Part shown: positions 54,301 to 63,849 of the stretch, in pieces | Position numbering within the stretch: the first letter of the stretch is position 1 | Layout of the letters: each line of letters starts with the position of its first letter | DNA from: an uncultured Chlorobiaceae bacterium | GTDB taxonomy: Bacteria; Bacteroidota; Chlorobiia; Chlorobiales; Chlorobiaceae | Assembly (NCBI GenBank): GCA_903824045.1 | Contig: CAIJVD010000010.1 | Span: forward strand, 19,643-83,642 | Length of the DNA: 64,000 nt | Direction of reading: 5' to 3' | The notes under the pieces: model-generated | Databases searched by the model: none | What the model saw: the letters and a program-made list of their open reading frames with translations, nothing else | What the model was told of the DNA's origin: nothing | Made by a program: the position numbers and the translations under genes

Positions 54301-54735
54301 TCAGGCCTCTGCTTCCGGAGTCACGGCTTCAGCCGCAGGTGCTGCAGGCTGAGCCTCAGCATCCTTCTTGGCCTGACGACGGCGCGACTTCACTGCAAGA
54401 CGCTTCTTGATCCTTCCAAGTTTGTTCTCCTGCCATTTCTCCATCTCTGCGGTAATATCGGCTTCGCTGAACCCGCGGCTCTTGAGCCTCAGTTCATGCA
54501 GAAGACCGGTCGCCTGGATAAGGCTGCGAACAGTATCGGTTGGCTGTGCACCGGTCTGCATCCAGTATGCGACACGGTCTTTTTTCAGGGTAACAGCATG
54601 CGGCTTCGCCGTCGGCTGATAGGTTCCGATAACTTCAAGAAATTTGCCGTCCCTCGGTGCACGCGCATCAGCGGCAACAATCTGGTACATCGGCAATTTT
54701 TTCCTTCCCGCTCTTTTCAGTCTGATCTTTACCAA
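54301..54735 (-). CDS. rpsP: 30S ribosomal protein S16
   Basis: Ribosomal protein S16, with the start [22 protein letters not shown] and IGTYQPTA. At 144 residues it is longer than the usual 80-100: the extra C-terminal part is Lys/Arg- then Ala/Glu/Pro-rich, a tail seen in Chlorobi and Bacteroidetes S16. It is 47 bases after ffh. Confidence 0.97.
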   Translation of the reverse strand: MVKIRLKRAGRKKLPMYQIVAADARAPRDGKFLEVIGTYQPTAKPHAVTLKKDRVAYWMQTGAQPTDTVRSLIQATGLLHELRLKSRGFSEADITAEMEKWQENKLGRIKKRLAVKSRRRQAKKDAEAQPAAPAAEAVTPEAEA

Positions 54736-54782
54736 GGCTAATGTATTTTTTAGTTAATGTTAACTGTTAACAGTAGTGCAAT

Positions 54783-56132
54783 TTATCGTTTTAAAAACTT
54801 CTCAAGCGCAAGATTCTGCGAAGTGATCTTCCTCCCCGACTGGGAGAGCTTCGAGACAGAACGCATCATCTTCTTCATCTCACCAAACTGCTTGAGCAGA
54901 AGGTTTACCTCCTGGACTCTTGTACCGCTGCCGCTGGCAATGCGCTGGCGACGGCTGCCGTTGATGATCTCTGGATTGCTCTTCTCCTGCCTGGTCATGG
55001 AGTTGATCATGGCCTCGATAGGCTTGAAATCCAGATTTTCAAGATCCTGCTTGGGGACCATCTTGTTGAGTCCGGGCACCATTTCCATCAATCCCTGAAT
55101 GGAACCCATCTTCTTGAGCTGCTGAAGCTGATCGAAAAAGTCGTTCAGATCGAACTCGTTCTTCATCATCTTCTTCTGCATCTCGAGCGTTTTCTCGAGA
55201 TCAAGGTTCTCCTGGGCCTTCTCGACAAAACTGACGATATCGCCCATTCCCAGAATCCTCTGGGCCATACGATCCGGATAGAAAATATCAAGGTCATCGA
55301 CCTTCTCGCCAATACTGATAAACTTGATCGGCTTCTCAACAACCTGACGTATGGAGAGTGCTGCACCGCCGCGGGAATCACCGTCGAGCTTGGTAAGCAC
55401 AACACCGTCAAAATCAAGACGCTCATTGAAGGCTTTGGCGGTATTGACCGCCTCCTGACCTATCATGGAGTCGACAACAAAAAGCAGCTCATCAGGCTTG
55501 AGGGCATTCTTCAGCGCCTCGGCCTCGGCCATCATGACCTCGTCGATCTGCAGGCGACCGGCAGTATCGATAATAACAACATCCTTTGCGCCTGCACGAG
55601 CAGCCTCAACGCCCTGAAGCGCGGCCTGCATTGCATCCTGTGCCTCAATGGAAAAAACCGGAACATCGACCTGCTCTCCAAGAACCCTGAGCTGTTCGAC
55701 CGCTGCGGGTCGATAGACGTCTGCGGCAATAAGCAGCGGGTTCTTTCCGCTCTTTTTCAGCCGAAGGGCAAGCTTGGCGCAAAAGGTGGTCTTTCCGGAT
55801 CCCTGAAGGCCGGCGACCATGATAACTGCAGGAAGTTTCTTGGGTGAAAGGTTAAGCGGCTTCTGCTCGCCTCCCATCAGCTCGGTGAGTTCGTCGTAGA
55901 CGATTTTCACAATCATCTGCGCAGGCGACACGCTTTTGATAACCTGTTCGCCAAGAGACTTCTCTCTTATATCTTCAATTAATTTCTTTGCTACCTTGTA
56001 GTTGACATCGGCGCCCAGCAGTGCACGCTTGATGTCGCGCATGGCGAGACCTATATTGATCTCATTGATGGTCGCCTGACCAGCAAGTTTCTTGAAGGTG
56101 GCGTCCAGCCTGTCACTTAGACTCTCAAACAT
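54783..56132 (-). CDS. ffh: Signal recognition particle GTPase Ffh
   Basis: SRP54/Ffh binds signal sequences and 4.5S RNA to target proteins to the membrane. The 449-residue product has the N domain, the GTPase domain with G1 [20 protein letters not shown] and [13 protein letters not shown], and a Met-rich M domain with [14 protein letters not shown]. It heads the operon that continues with rpsP. A TATAAT-like box lies on the minus strand at 56183-56178, about 46 bases upstream. Confidence 0.98.
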   Translation of the reverse strand: MFESLSDRLDATFKKLAGQATINEINIGLAMRDIKRALLGADVNYKVAKKLIEDIREKSLGEQVIKSVSPAQMIVKIVYDELTELMGGEQKPLNLSPKKLPAVIMVAGLQGSGKTTFCAKLALRLKKSGKNPLLIAADVYRPAAVEQLRVLGEQVDVPVFSIEAQDAMQAALQGVEAARAGAKDVVIIDTAGRLQIDEVMMAEAEALKNALKPDELLFVVDSMIGQEAVNTAKAFNERLDFDGVVLTKLDGDSRGGAALSIRQVVEKPIKFISIGEKVDDLDIFYPDRMAQRILGMGDIVSFVEKAQENLDLEKTLEMQKKMMKNEFDLNDFFDQLQQLKKMGSIQGLMEMVPGLNKMVPKQDLENLDFKPIEAMINSMTRQEKSNPEIINGSRRQRIASGSGTRVQEVNLLLKQFGEMKKMMRSVSKLSQSGRKITSQNLALEKFLKR

Positions 56133-56294
56133 CGGTTCCCGAATTATTCAGATAAAGCTTAAAAATGCTTAGCTTTAATTATAATAAAAAATCGCAAAAA
56201 ATAAAACGAAACAATCATATCTTCTTGGGTAAATGGCCCTCTCCCCCTGTTTTTCTCTTGAGTGCATTCGGAAATCATAAAGAAACAAGAAGTT

Positions 56295-57281
56295 ATGAAG
56301 CCGGAAACCATTGAGCTCCTCCTGAACTCCTTCAGAACCAAGCGAATCGCCGTCATTGGCGATATTATGCTTGACAACTATATCTTCGGCCACGTCTCGC
56401 GTATTTCACCAGAGTACCCCGTTCCCGTGGTCGATGTAACCCATGAGGATCACCGGCTGGGAGGTGCGGCGAACGTAGCGCTCAACACGCTCTGCCTTGG
56501 AGCCGAAACCCTGCTGATCGGCATTACGGGTGCAGACAGCAACCGCGAAAAGCTGCTTGAGCTCTTCGGGCGCCTGGGGCTTTCAACTGACGGGCTCATC
56601 GCTGACCCTTCGAGACCGACCACCTGCAAGACGAGAATCCTCTCACAGAACCATCATATCACGAGGGTGGATTTCGAAAGCAGGGCCGAGATCAGTGCAG
56701 GGATCGAGCAGGCGGTGCTCTCCTCATTTTCTTCAGTTGCCAGTTCGATCGATGCCGTGGTTCTTGAAGACTATAACAAGGGAGTTCTTACTGAGGGGCT
56801 CATCCGCCAGATCATGTGTGTTGCCCAAAAACATGCGCTCCCCGTTCTTGTAGATCCAAAACTCCGGAATTTTCTGGCATACAGCGAATGCACGATATTC
56901 AAGCCGAATCTCTCCGAAATCGCCGCATCACTGGGAATCGTGCTCAACAACAACGACCGGGAGGTCGAAGAGGCATGCATCAAGCTTCAGGAGAGACTTC
57001 ACGCCGAAGCGATTGTGGTGACAAGAAGCGAAAAGGGGATGACTATTTATAAGAAGGGGGCCTTCACCCATATCGGGGCAACGTCGTTCGAGGTTGCCGA
57101 TGTATCAGGTGCCGGCGACACGGTCATAGGAGTGCTTGCTCTCGGGGCGGCTGCAGGCATCGAACTGGAAACCAATGCCGCAATCGCCAATCTTGCTGCC
57201 GGAACGGTCTGCCAGGAGGTTGGCGCTGTTCCCGTGAAACCCGAAAAACTGCTCAAAGCGTGTCTGGAATATCTTCGATGA
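56295..57281 (+). CDS. hldE/rfaE1-like: D-glycero-beta-D-manno-heptose-7-phosphate kinase
   Basis: PfkB-family sugar kinase of 328 residues from the ATG at 56295. An extension to 56262 has no family content. It makes heptose 1,7-bisphosphate for LPS core heptose. Landmarks are [43 protein letters not shown] and the catalytic Asp loop [13 protein letters not shown]. It is the kinase domain alone, so the nucleotidyltransferase (RfaE2) must be elsewhere. Its 3' end overlaps the convergent START-domain gene by 29 bases. Confidence 0.93.
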   Translation: MKPETIELLLNSFRTKRIAVIGDIMLDNYIFGHVSRISPEYPVPVVDVTHEDHRLGGAANVALNTLCLGAETLLIGITGADSNREKLLELFGRLGLSTDGLIADPSRPTTCKTRILSQNHHITRVDFESRAEISAGIEQAVLSSFSSVASSIDAVVLEDYNKGVLTEGLIRQIMCVAQKHALPVLVDPKLRNFLAYSECTIFKPNLSEIAASLGIVLNNNDREVEEACIKLQERLHAEAIVVTRSEKGMTIYKKGAFTHIGATSFEVADVSGAGDTVIGVLALGAAAGIELETNAAIANLAAGTVCQEVGAVPVKPEKLLKACLEYLR

Positions 57282-57891
57282 TCGAGATATGCTCCTCAAT
57301 CTCCGCCGGGTAGGGCGGGTTATATGAACGGTCCATCGCAAGCTGCCTCAGCTTGTTCAACGAGTAGAACGGCACCTCAAACATCCCCGCATTGCTGACC
57401 GACGAAGGGACATCACTGCCGGGATCAATATGCATCACAAAGGTTACATGCACGCTGCCGTGACCGGTCGGAGTAAACACCCAAAGTCCTGACGACTCAC
57501 GCACCCTGTGGTAATTCGGATTCAGCGGGAGATGATCCGGTTCGGCGGTCATGGTGACGGCGATGGCGTTCTCGCCGCCGGACTTCAGGCCGGTGCGCAT
57601 GATCATCTCGCGATTCTGGAGCGGCCAGGGCGTATTGATAACCTGACGCACGAGACACTCTGTAATATCCTTCCTTTCAAGCACATCCATCTCAACGAGA
57701 TGATGGACCCAGCGATGATAGTTCTCCATGTCGTGAAAAAGCCCTATCAGCTTTTTCAGCGAAACCTGAAGCTCAAACTCCCCCTTGAAACCAAGAACCT
57801 CCGAACCACTGACCTTGGAGGAGTAAATCCTGATATCCTTGTGCTCTACGCGAAACTCCCAGCTCCCCTGAAGAATTGACTCCACATCCAT
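57253..57891 (-). CDS. START/SRPBCC-domain protein, copy 2
   Basis: A 212-residue lipid-binding START-like domain protein, with segments [36 protein letters not shown] and [18 protein letters not shown]. It lacks a signal peptide or anchor. It is paralogous to the next gene upstream (gap 56 bases): both share WPxxxRE and the Pro-Ser-(W/V) region near the end. START domains bind sterol-, hopanoid- or phospholipid-like ligands, so the pair could handle lipids; that is inference. Its 3' end overlaps the heptose kinase gene. Confidence 0.85.
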   Translation of the reverse strand: MDVESILQGSWEFRVEHKDIRIYSSKVSGSEVLGFKGEFELQVSLKKLIGLFHDMENYHRWVHHLVEMDVLERKDITECLVRQVINTPWPLQNREMIMRTGLKSGGENAIAVTMTAEPDHLPLNPNYHRVRESSGLWVFTPTGHGSVHVTFVMHIDPGSDVPSSVSNAGMFEVPFYSLNKLRQLAMDRSYNPPYPAEIEEHISIIEDIPDTL

Positions 57892-57947
57892 ATCGCCCTC
57901 ACTTTACTTCTTATTACTGATGGCCTGAAACGAAACAGACAAAATAA

Positions 57948-58607
57948 TCACTGAGTAATAAACTCCTCGTAGTTCTTGATTATCTCCTTTGAGGAGCTTA
58001 TAAAAGGGGCATCAACAGGGGTCATGTATTTAGGCCTTTTCACCATTTCTCGCAGGTTGTTCAGTGTATGATACGGTGTATCGATGACGGCGATATTGGC
58101 GAGCCAGGAAGGGATTTCACCACCGGGCTCGATATGAAGGCGGAAGACGACCCTGCACTGATTCTCCGAAATCGGCAAGATGTTCCATGCGCCCTCAAGC
58201 TGGGGAACACGCACATACTTGTCATTCAGCGGAAGAAAATCCGGCAGGCATTCAAGCTTGATAAATGCCTCGGAGGTCTCGGAGTCGATATAGGCAGTCG
58301 ATCGGCTAATGATCTCGCGATCAGATACCGGCCAGGGTGCGCTGACAAGCTGATAGACAACTCTCCCCTCGCCCGCTTTGGAGATCTCCTGAAGAGGACG
58401 CATCTCCTTTGTCTTCCATACCCACTCAGTCGCCACATCGATATCATAAAGAAGGGCAAGCACTGCTTGCTGGGAGGCGTCAATGGTCGCAACAGCAACA
58501 AAAGAGAGGAAGTCGGACGAAGGTACCGGACAGGTATATATTTTCAGCCAGTCGTTCTTAAGACGCAACGAACAGGTTGCGCTATTGATCTTTTCAAGCA
58601 GTGACAT
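57948..58607 (-). CDS. START/SRPBCC-domain protein, copy 1
   Basis: A 219-residue START-like protein, with [38 protein letters not shown] and [21 protein letters not shown]. It has the same architecture as the neighbouring 212-residue protein, suggesting tandem duplication followed by divergence. No targeting signal is seen. It lies 53 bases after the ctpA gene, so ctpA and the START pair may be one transcript. Confidence 0.85.
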   Translation of the reverse strand: MSLLEKINSATCSLRLKNDWLKIYTCPVPSSDFLSFVAVATIDASQQAVLALLYDIDVATEWVWKTKEMRPLQEISKAGEGRVVYQLVSAPWPVSDREIISRSTAYIDSETSEAFIKLECLPDFLPLNDKYVRVPQLEGAWNILPISENQCRVVFRLHIEPGGEIPSWLANIAVIDTPYHTLNNLREMVKRPKYMTPVDAPFISSSKEIIKNYEEFITQ

Positions 58608-58660
58608 AAGCGTTACATGTTTTGAAATTATACGTTACAAACTCTACAAGAGCTTAGGGC

Positions 58661-60316
58661 TCAATGTCGACTGACCGGAACCGTTACAGCTACTCTCACG
58701 ACCGGGTCGGCACCTCGAACCATATACTTTATCTGCCCAACGGAACCGAAGAGCTGATGAGCGATTCTGGCCTTCAATGCCCGCTCAAGGAGCTTGCGGT
58801 CACTGGCAAATCCTGCGGAGGAAAAGGCGATCTTTCTCGTCGAGCAGGTTTTCATGACAAGAGCCTCAAAACCGCTCTCCCCGCCATACCCGGAAATAAA
58901 ATGTTCCTCTGAATCGCGATAGCGCTGCACCGCACTGTGCGGGTCATCAAGAATCTTGAGCGCCATATCGTCGAAGGAACCGGTACGAAGAAGATCCTGG
59001 AAAAAATCAGAGTATCGAACGGGAGAGACCCAGAAATCAGGAATAATGCCCCCTGCATCCCTAAGGGCTGCAAGAGGTGCCTGCTTTTTGGAAACCGTCC
59101 TCTTCAGCAACTGAAGCCTGGCTGGCAGAAATCCTGTTCGGTAGACGGAAACATCGCTGTTTTTCAGATACAACAAACTGTCCGGGTCTGTAAAGAGTTT
59201 CTCAGGGCGAATATTCGTCTGTGAATCCTGAATATAGCTTTCCCGGCCCGCAACGCCCTTATGATAGATACGCTGGATCTGCCTGCCTGAAGGGGTATAA
59301 TAGCGTGAGACCGTCAGGCGGAGGGCTGAACCGTCCGAAAACTGGAGCTGCCGCTGGACAAGACCTTTACCGAATGACTGCTCACCAACAATAACCGCTC
59401 TTTTGTTATCCTGAAGGGCTCCGGCAAGAATTTCCGAGGCGGAAGCGCTCCCCTTGTCAACAAGTACAACCAGCTCGCCCGTTTCGTAGCCATCACCCGA
59501 TTTGGCAACATAACGTTCATCATCGGAACCGCCCTTGCGGCTTTTTGTGTAGACTATCAGCTCCCCCTTGCCGAGAAATTCATCGGCAACAGCGACCGCC
59601 TGCTCAAGAAAGCCACCGGGATTACCCCGAAGATCGAGCACAAGACGCCTCATTCCCTGCCTCTTAAGCGGGGCGAGAGCCTTGCGAAACTCCTCGGCGG
59701 TTGTAGCGATAAAACGGCTCAAACGAATATAACCGACCCCATTGTCAAGCATGAAGGAGGCCTCTACGCTTGCTGTCGATATTTTGCCCCTGGTAACAGT
59801 AACATCGAGCAGCTTGCCGCTGAGAGGCCTGAATACCTTGAGCCGCACCTGAGTACCCCTCTTCCCGCGCAGCTTTCTCAGAACATCCTGATGGGTTATG
59901 CCAATAGCGGAAGCAGAGTCGATGCTGAGAATACGGTCTCCGGGAGCGATGCCTGCCGAAGCGCTTGGGCCTCCGGAGAGCGGTGTAACAACAAGAAGCG
60001 TATCCGAGATGACATCAAACTCAATACCAATCCCGTCAAAGTTTCCGTCAAACTCAGCCTGTACATAGGATACCTTTTCCGGTTCAAGATAGACCGTATG
60101 CGGGTCAAGATACTCGGCCATTCCCTGAATACCAGCTCCAGCAAGACTGTCACCATCAACCTTGTCAACGTAAAGGTCCCGCATGAGCGCGTAGGCTTCA
60201 GCCATTTTTTTCTGCTGATCCACCCGGATCTCCCGCTTTCCCGTGAGCCGTGAGCCGAGAAAAAAGCCAAAGGCAAGCACGACAAGCATCAGGACAATAG
60301 TAAGTACTCGAGACAT
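58661..60316 (-). CDS. ctpA: C-terminal processing protease CtpA (S41, PDZ)
   Basis: Envelope serine protease of 551 residues from the ATG at 60316; the frame is open to 60415, but the family-typical membrane anchor begins here (VLTIVLMLVVLAFGFFLG). PDZ domain with GIGIEFDVISDTLLVVTPL and the S41 core follow. The catalytic Ser is in VDKGSASASEILAGALQDN and the Lys in GEQSFGKGLVQ. The C-terminal part after residue 370 is longer than in many CtpA proteins. It is preceded by a striking A-poor (minus-strand view) leader region. Confidence 0.93.
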   Translation of the reverse strand: MSRVLTIVLMLVVLAFGFFLGSRLTGKREIRVDQQKKMAEAYALMRDLYVDKVDGDSLAGAGIQGMAEYLDPHTVYLEPEKVSYVQAEFDGNFDGIGIEFDVISDTLLVVTPLSGGPSASAGIAPGDRILSIDSASAIGITHQDVLRKLRGKRGTQVRLKVFRPLSGKLLDVTVTRGKISTASVEASFMLDNGVGYIRLSRFIATTAEEFRKALAPLKRQGMRRLVLDLRGNPGGFLEQAVAVADEFLGKGELIVYTKSRKGGSDDERYVAKSGDGYETGELVVLVDKGSASASEILAGALQDNKRAVIVGEQSFGKGLVQRQLQFSDGSALRLTVSRYYTPSGRQIQRIYHKGVAGRESYIQDSQTNIRPEKLFTDPDSLLYLKNSDVSVYRTGFLPARLQLLKRTVSKKQAPLAALRDAGGIIPDFWVSPVRYSDFFQDLLRTGSFDDMALKILDDPHSAVQRYRDSEEHFISGYGGESGFEALVMKTCSTRKIAFSSAGFASDRKLLERALKARIAHQLFGSVGQIKYMVRGADPVVRVAVTVPVSRH

Positions 60317-60786
60317 GAGGGGAGAGGGTTGCCTTATAAGATAATGTGCCTGATGAGCGGCCTGGGCCGCAACTGGCAGTTTACCTATCGGAAACCGAAT
60401 TCGCAAAAAAAACAATGCGAAAGCAGAGCGCGGCCCGAACGCAAGACCAAATGAAAGAGCAGCGGCAGAGAAAATTCACAGCAGATAAGAGAATCGAAAA
60501 CAACCAGGAAAGGCGAAATATAGAGCAGAGATAATAACGAACACACAAGAGCTATAACAAGCGAAATACCGCAGCACTCAAAATAAAGAGCGGCAACTGT
60601 AATCAGCAGCACAAGCAAACAAGGAAAAGCAAAGAACAAACAACACGAGCGACAAAATAGCGTTAAACAAAAGGCAAATCCCATCAAGATATTCAAGAAT
60701 ACACACCGATATCAAAACGGAAATTAACGAATCATAATTATCAATATGAATACATTAAAAAATACATAAATAACATAAAGCAAATA

Positions 60787-60815
60787 TTGACACAAATACC
60801 TTATTCGCTTACAAT
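60787..60815 (+). promoter_or_regulatory. Orphan near-consensus sigma70 promoter
   Basis: TTGACA (60787-60792), an optimal 17-base spacer and TACAAT (60810-60815), with start near 60822 on the plus strand. No plus-strand gene follows for over 900 bases, so it could drive a small RNA or an antisense transcript to ridA. Confidence 0.6.
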
Positions 60816-60852
60816 AAAATAAATTAGACGTTTTTGCTTGAAGTAAAGTTTA

Positions 60853-60929
60853 TATAATTACTGGTTGTTTAAATAACAAAATTATTCACAAATACACAGC
60901 AAAGAACCAAGTTATAATTGCTGGTTATT
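60853..60929 (+). repeat. Direct repeat pair in the putative transcribed region
   Basis: TATAATTACTGGTTGTT (60853-60869) and TATAATTGCTGGTTATT (60913-60929) match in 15 of 17 positions, 60 bases apart. A 7-bp hairpin aacagag / ctctgtt lies at 60973-60994. Confidence 0.55.
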
Positions 60930-61114
60930 GGATTAATAATACCTAAAGGCGACGCTGGATAAGAGGGGATAAAACAGAGACGTGCACCTCTGTTAAGTCA
61001 CAATAAAACGAATAATTGACCTGCCGTTTACATCATATACAACAATGCATCAAGGCGGTGTTATACGTCACTTTAACAGCTCTATTGCTTTTTATAGTAA
61101 TGCTAAGTATAGCA

Positions 61115-61594
61115 TCAAAGGGTGGGGAATTTGCACAGGACAATCAGCTCAAGCTCAAGGCTCGCATTGAGGGGAAGTTCGGCCACACCGACAGCACTTC
61201 TGGTGTGAACTCCCCTCTCTCCGAAGAACTTATGGAGAAGAGAAGAGGCTCCGTTGGCAACGAGATGCTGGCTTGTAAAGCCGGATTCGCTTGCTACGTA
61301 CAGGGTGAGTTTTATGACCTTTTCAATACTGTCAAGCGTGCCAGTTATCGTTTTAACGGCAGCAAGGGCATTGAGCAAAGAGACCCCTGCAGCGACGGCG
61401 GCATCATCGATTCTCTGCACGTTGACCTTTCCTTTTCCCCCTGGCTCGATGAGCGAACCACTCTGCAGAGGCAACTGTCCGGAGGTATAGACAAGATTAC
61501 CGGAACGAATGGCAGGAGAGTAGAGACCTGCAGCAGCGGCAGCCTCAGGAAGGATGTAGCCCGCGTTGATAATGTGTTCTTCTATGATACCCAT
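61115..61594 (-). CDS. RidA-family (YjgF/YER057c/UK114) protein, long form
   Basis: A 159-residue RidA-like protein of the Atu1372/SO1960 subgroup. The start HIINAGYILPEAAAAAGLYSPAIRSGNLVYTSGQLP fits that branch. RidA proteins deaminate reactive enamines from PLP enzymes, but this subgroup's substrate is less clear. It lacks the usual C-terminal (C/R)IEA motif, having NASLELELIVL instead, so deaminase activity is uncertain. It is divergent from the thi genes by about 175 bases. Confidence 0.88.
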   Translation of the reverse strand: MGIIEEHIINAGYILPEAAAAAGLYSPAIRSGNLVYTSGQLPLQSGSLIEPGGKGKVNVQRIDDAAVAAGVSLLNALAAVKTITGTLDSIEKVIKLTLYVASESGFTSQHLVANGASSLLHKFFGERGVHTRSAVGVAELPLNASLELELIVLCKFPTL

Positions 61595-61768
61595 GAGAGC
61601 GTCTTGACTCTGTTGATAAAGTGCCGGGAGTACCCGTCATTGCCCATTGTATCGAGAAAAGCACCAAAGGGAGTGCCGGGGGAAGAAAGCAGCAACCTGG
61701 TGCAGGTATGTTGCTGCGAAAGATTAAATTATTTATAGTCCGTCAAATATCAAAGCATTTCGAACAAA

Positions 61769-62416
61769 ATGGAGCATAATCGCCCGCATGCCCGTCACCT
61801 TCCGCGCATCCTTGTGATTAGCAGCGGAAAAGGTGGTGTAAACAACAGTACCCTGCTTCATGAACAGATAAAGCACCTCCCCCCTGCACTCCCCTGCATG
61901 GTGCAGATACGTGAAAAACATCTTTCAGCTCGAGCTCTTCACGCCCTTGCTCTGGCGATTTCCTCAGCGAAGCTCCCTAAAGGCACACTGCTCCTGATTA
62001 ACGAGCGGATCGATATTGCCCTGTCGGCAGGGCTTCACGGTGTCCACCTGCCTGAAAACGCAATGCCTCCTGATGCAATCCGAGCGGTGTCAAGTGAGAT
62101 GCTCATCGGATGCAGCGTTCATTCGCCCCTCTCGGCAAGAAGAGCCGAAAAAGCCGACGCTGACTATCTGCTTTTCGGTCCGGTTTACGATACCCCTTCA
62201 AAACGTCCGTTCGGAAACCCTCAAGGCCTGGAAAAACTTGCAGAACTTTGCGCCGCCACCGCCCTGCCGGTTTTTGCCGTCGGCGGCATCACTCCCCAGA
62301 ATGCGGGCCCCTGCGTTGAGGCTGGGGCTTACGGCATTGCTGCCATTTCGCTTTTCATGAACCCGGAAACGCTCTCAGCAACAATCGAACAATGTTATCG
62401 CACCTTCTGCCCATGA
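61769..62416 (+). CDS. ThiE/TenI-like protein, first of two
   Basis: A TIM-barrel protein of 215 residues related to thiamine-phosphate synthase. It keeps MVQIREKHL, FGPVYDTPSKRPFG and the phosphate site AVGGI, but the substrate motif reads NERIDIALSAGLHGVHLPEN instead of N-D-(R)-...-HLGQ-x-D. That pattern is nearer TenI (thiazole tautomerase) than ThiE, so it may supply the thiazole isomer or be a divergent synthase. Its stop overlaps the next ThiE gene (ATGA at 62413-62416). Confidence 0.82.
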   Translation: MEHNRPHARHLPRILVISSGKGGVNNSTLLHEQIKHLPPALPCMVQIREKHLSARALHALALAISSAKLPKGTLLLINERIDIALSAGLHGVHLPENAMPPDAIRAVSSEMLIGCSVHSPLSARRAEKADADYLLFGPVYDTPSKRPFGNPQGLEKLAELCAATALPVFAVGGITPQNAGPCVEAGAYGIAAISLFMNPETLSATIEQCYRTFCP

Positions 62417-63036
62417 TACCATCCACACCATTTCTCTGCGTTGTCACCGATGAGGCATTCAACCCGGTCACACTCGCTGAAAAAGCGCTTGAAGGCGGAG
62501 CAACAATGATACAGCTGCGGCACAAATCCGCTTCCGGCAGCCAGCTTCTCTTCTGGGCTCTCGAGATCGTCCGGCTCTGCAGACTGCACGACGCTCTCTC
62601 TATCATCAACGACCGGATTGACATTGCGCTGGCAAGCAATGCTGACGGAGTACACCTCGGGCAGCTCGACATGCCGGCCAGGGCAGCCAGAAAGCTGCTC
62701 GGTCCCAGCCGGATTCTCGGCATCTCCACATCCTCCCCTGCCGAGGCCCTGCAGGCAGAAGAGGATGGCGCCAACTATATCGGTTTCGGCCATATCTTTC
62801 CAACCTCATCCAAAGAGAGGAACTCTGCGCCCGTCGGCGCTGAAACACTTGCCGCCGCAGCCCGGCTTGTTACCATACCGATTGTCGCGATTGGAGGCAT
62901 AGCGATATCCTCCGCCAATCAGATGATCAGTTGCGGAGCATCGGGCATTGCAGTCATTTCGGCCGTCAGCCGGGCGGAAAATCCAGCCGAAGCTGCCGCC
63001 TGCCTGCTTGAAGCCATGAGGAGAGGCGAGCAATGA
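62413..63036 (+). CDS. thiE: Thiamine-phosphate synthase
   Basis: Joins HMP-PP and the thiazole phosphate to thiamine phosphate. From the ATG at 62413, in ATGA overlap with the previous gene, it has 207 residues. Motifs are MIQLRHKSA, NDRIDIALASNADGVHLGQLDMPA, GISTSSPAEALQAE, FGHIFPTSSKER and AIGGIAISSANQMI, giving the full set of ligand sites. An earlier in-frame start (62392) is less likely. It is coupled by ATGA to thiD. Confidence 0.93.
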   Translation: MIPSTPFLCVVTDEAFNPVTLAEKALEGGATMIQLRHKSASGSQLLFWALEIVRLCRLHDALSIINDRIDIALASNADGVHLGQLDMPARAARKLLGPSRILGISTSSPAEALQAEEDGANYIGFGHIFPTSSKERNSAPVGAETLAAAARLVTIPIVAIGGIAISSANQMISCGASGIAVISAVSRAENPAEAAACLLEAMRRGEQ

Positions 63037-63848
63037 CAAAAGAGTACAGAACGGTCCTTACCATCGCCGGATCGGACGGAAGCGGCGGAGCGGGCATTCA
63101 GGCCGACATCAAGACCTGCACCGCACTCCAGTGTTACGCGCTGTCGGTCATAACCGCCGTTACAGCCCAAAACACAGCCGGAGTGGACTCGGTATGTCTT
63201 CTTGAAGAAAAATGCATTACGGCGCAGTTCAGGGCCATTTCAAGGGATATCAGGATCGACGCCGTTAAAATAGGGATGCTCGGCAGCCCCGCCATCATAA
63301 AAGCGGTCGCTCTGCTGCTCAGGGAGCTCGGAGGTAACGTGCCGGTCATCCTTGATACCGTTCTCGGCTCCTCCAGCGGTTCGAGGCTTCTTGATCCTGC
63401 AGCCATCCCTCTCTTGAAGGAGGAGCTCTTTGCGCTGGCTACGCTGATCACCCCAAATATTCCTGAAACCGCACTCCTGACAGGAAAAGAAGAGGAGCCT
63501 GAAGGCCGGGAGGCAATAGAGGCGGCCGCGGCTGAACTCCTTGAAACCGGCGCAGGAGCGGTGCTCATCAAGGGAGGTCACGCCAAAGGAGAGGAGTGCC
63601 GGGAGTGCCTGCTCCATGACGGCAGGTATTTCTGGTTCAGTGCGCCAAAAATCAGGACCATAAACACGCACGGAACCGGCTGCACGCTCTCTTCAGCCAT
63701 TGCGGCATTCATGGCAAGGGGGGAGAGTATCGTTACGGCGGTGGAAAAGGCAAAGGCCTATACCCATAGTGCGTTGCAGGCCGGGGCCGACTACCGGTTA
63801 GGGTGCGGCAACGGCCCCCTGCTGCACACTTACAGGCTCTGGCAGTGA
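63033..63848 (+). CDS. thiD: Hydroxymethylpyrimidine (phosphate) kinase ThiD
   Basis: Phosphorylates HMP and HMP-P in thiamine synthesis; 271 residues. Motifs: TIAGSDGSGGAGIQADIKTC, the family-typical start, and the catalytic anion hole THGTGCTLSSAIAAF. VTAQNTAGVDSV is a further landmark. The ATG overlaps the thiE stop (ATGA, 63033-63036). The stop lies one base from the convergent ugd stop. No TPP riboswitch is seen before the thi genes. Confidence 0.95.
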   Translation: MTKEYRTVLTIAGSDGSGGAGIQADIKTCTALQCYALSVITAVTAQNTAGVDSVCLLEEKCITAQFRAISRDIRIDAVKIGMLGSPAIIKAVALLLRELGGNVPVILDTVLGSSSGSRLLDPAAIPLLKEELFALATLITPNIPETALLTGKEEEPEGREAIEAAAAELLETGAGAVLIKGGHAKGEECRECLLHDGRYFWFSAPKIRTINTHGTGCTLSSAIAAFMARGESIVTAVEKAKAYTHSALQAGADYRLGCGNGPLLHTYRLWQ

Positions 63849-63849
63849 T

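Larger units (their letters stand above)
60317..61114. other. Long non-coding region with strong strand asymmetry
   Basis: About 800 bases between ctpA and ridA without a convincing gene. 60421-60660 is very T-poor on the plus strand (about 18 T in 240 bases) and A-rich. 60720-60950 is very AT-rich. A 103-codon minus frame (60385-60696) is extremely hydrophobic and Cys-rich and probably reflects base composition. A promoter and direct repeats are listed separately. A DnaA-box-like TTATTCACA lies at 60882-60890. Confidence 0.6.

Noticed and set aside
60385..60696. 103-codon hydrophobic, Cys-rich minus frame
   Set aside because: It follows the skewed base composition, has no clear ribosome binding site and overlaps the ctpA leader; kept only as part of a finding.
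60841..60950. AT-rich region with a DnaA-box-like TTATTCACA as a replication origin
   Set aside because: Only one good box, no dnaA, dnaN or recF nearby, and no box cluster.
61016..61738. 240-codon plus frame opposite ridA
   Set aside because: Antisense shadow of ridA, with no family resemblance.
61595..61768. TPP riboswitch before the thi genes
   Set aside because: The conserved CUGAGA and ACCUGAUC-type segments are absent.
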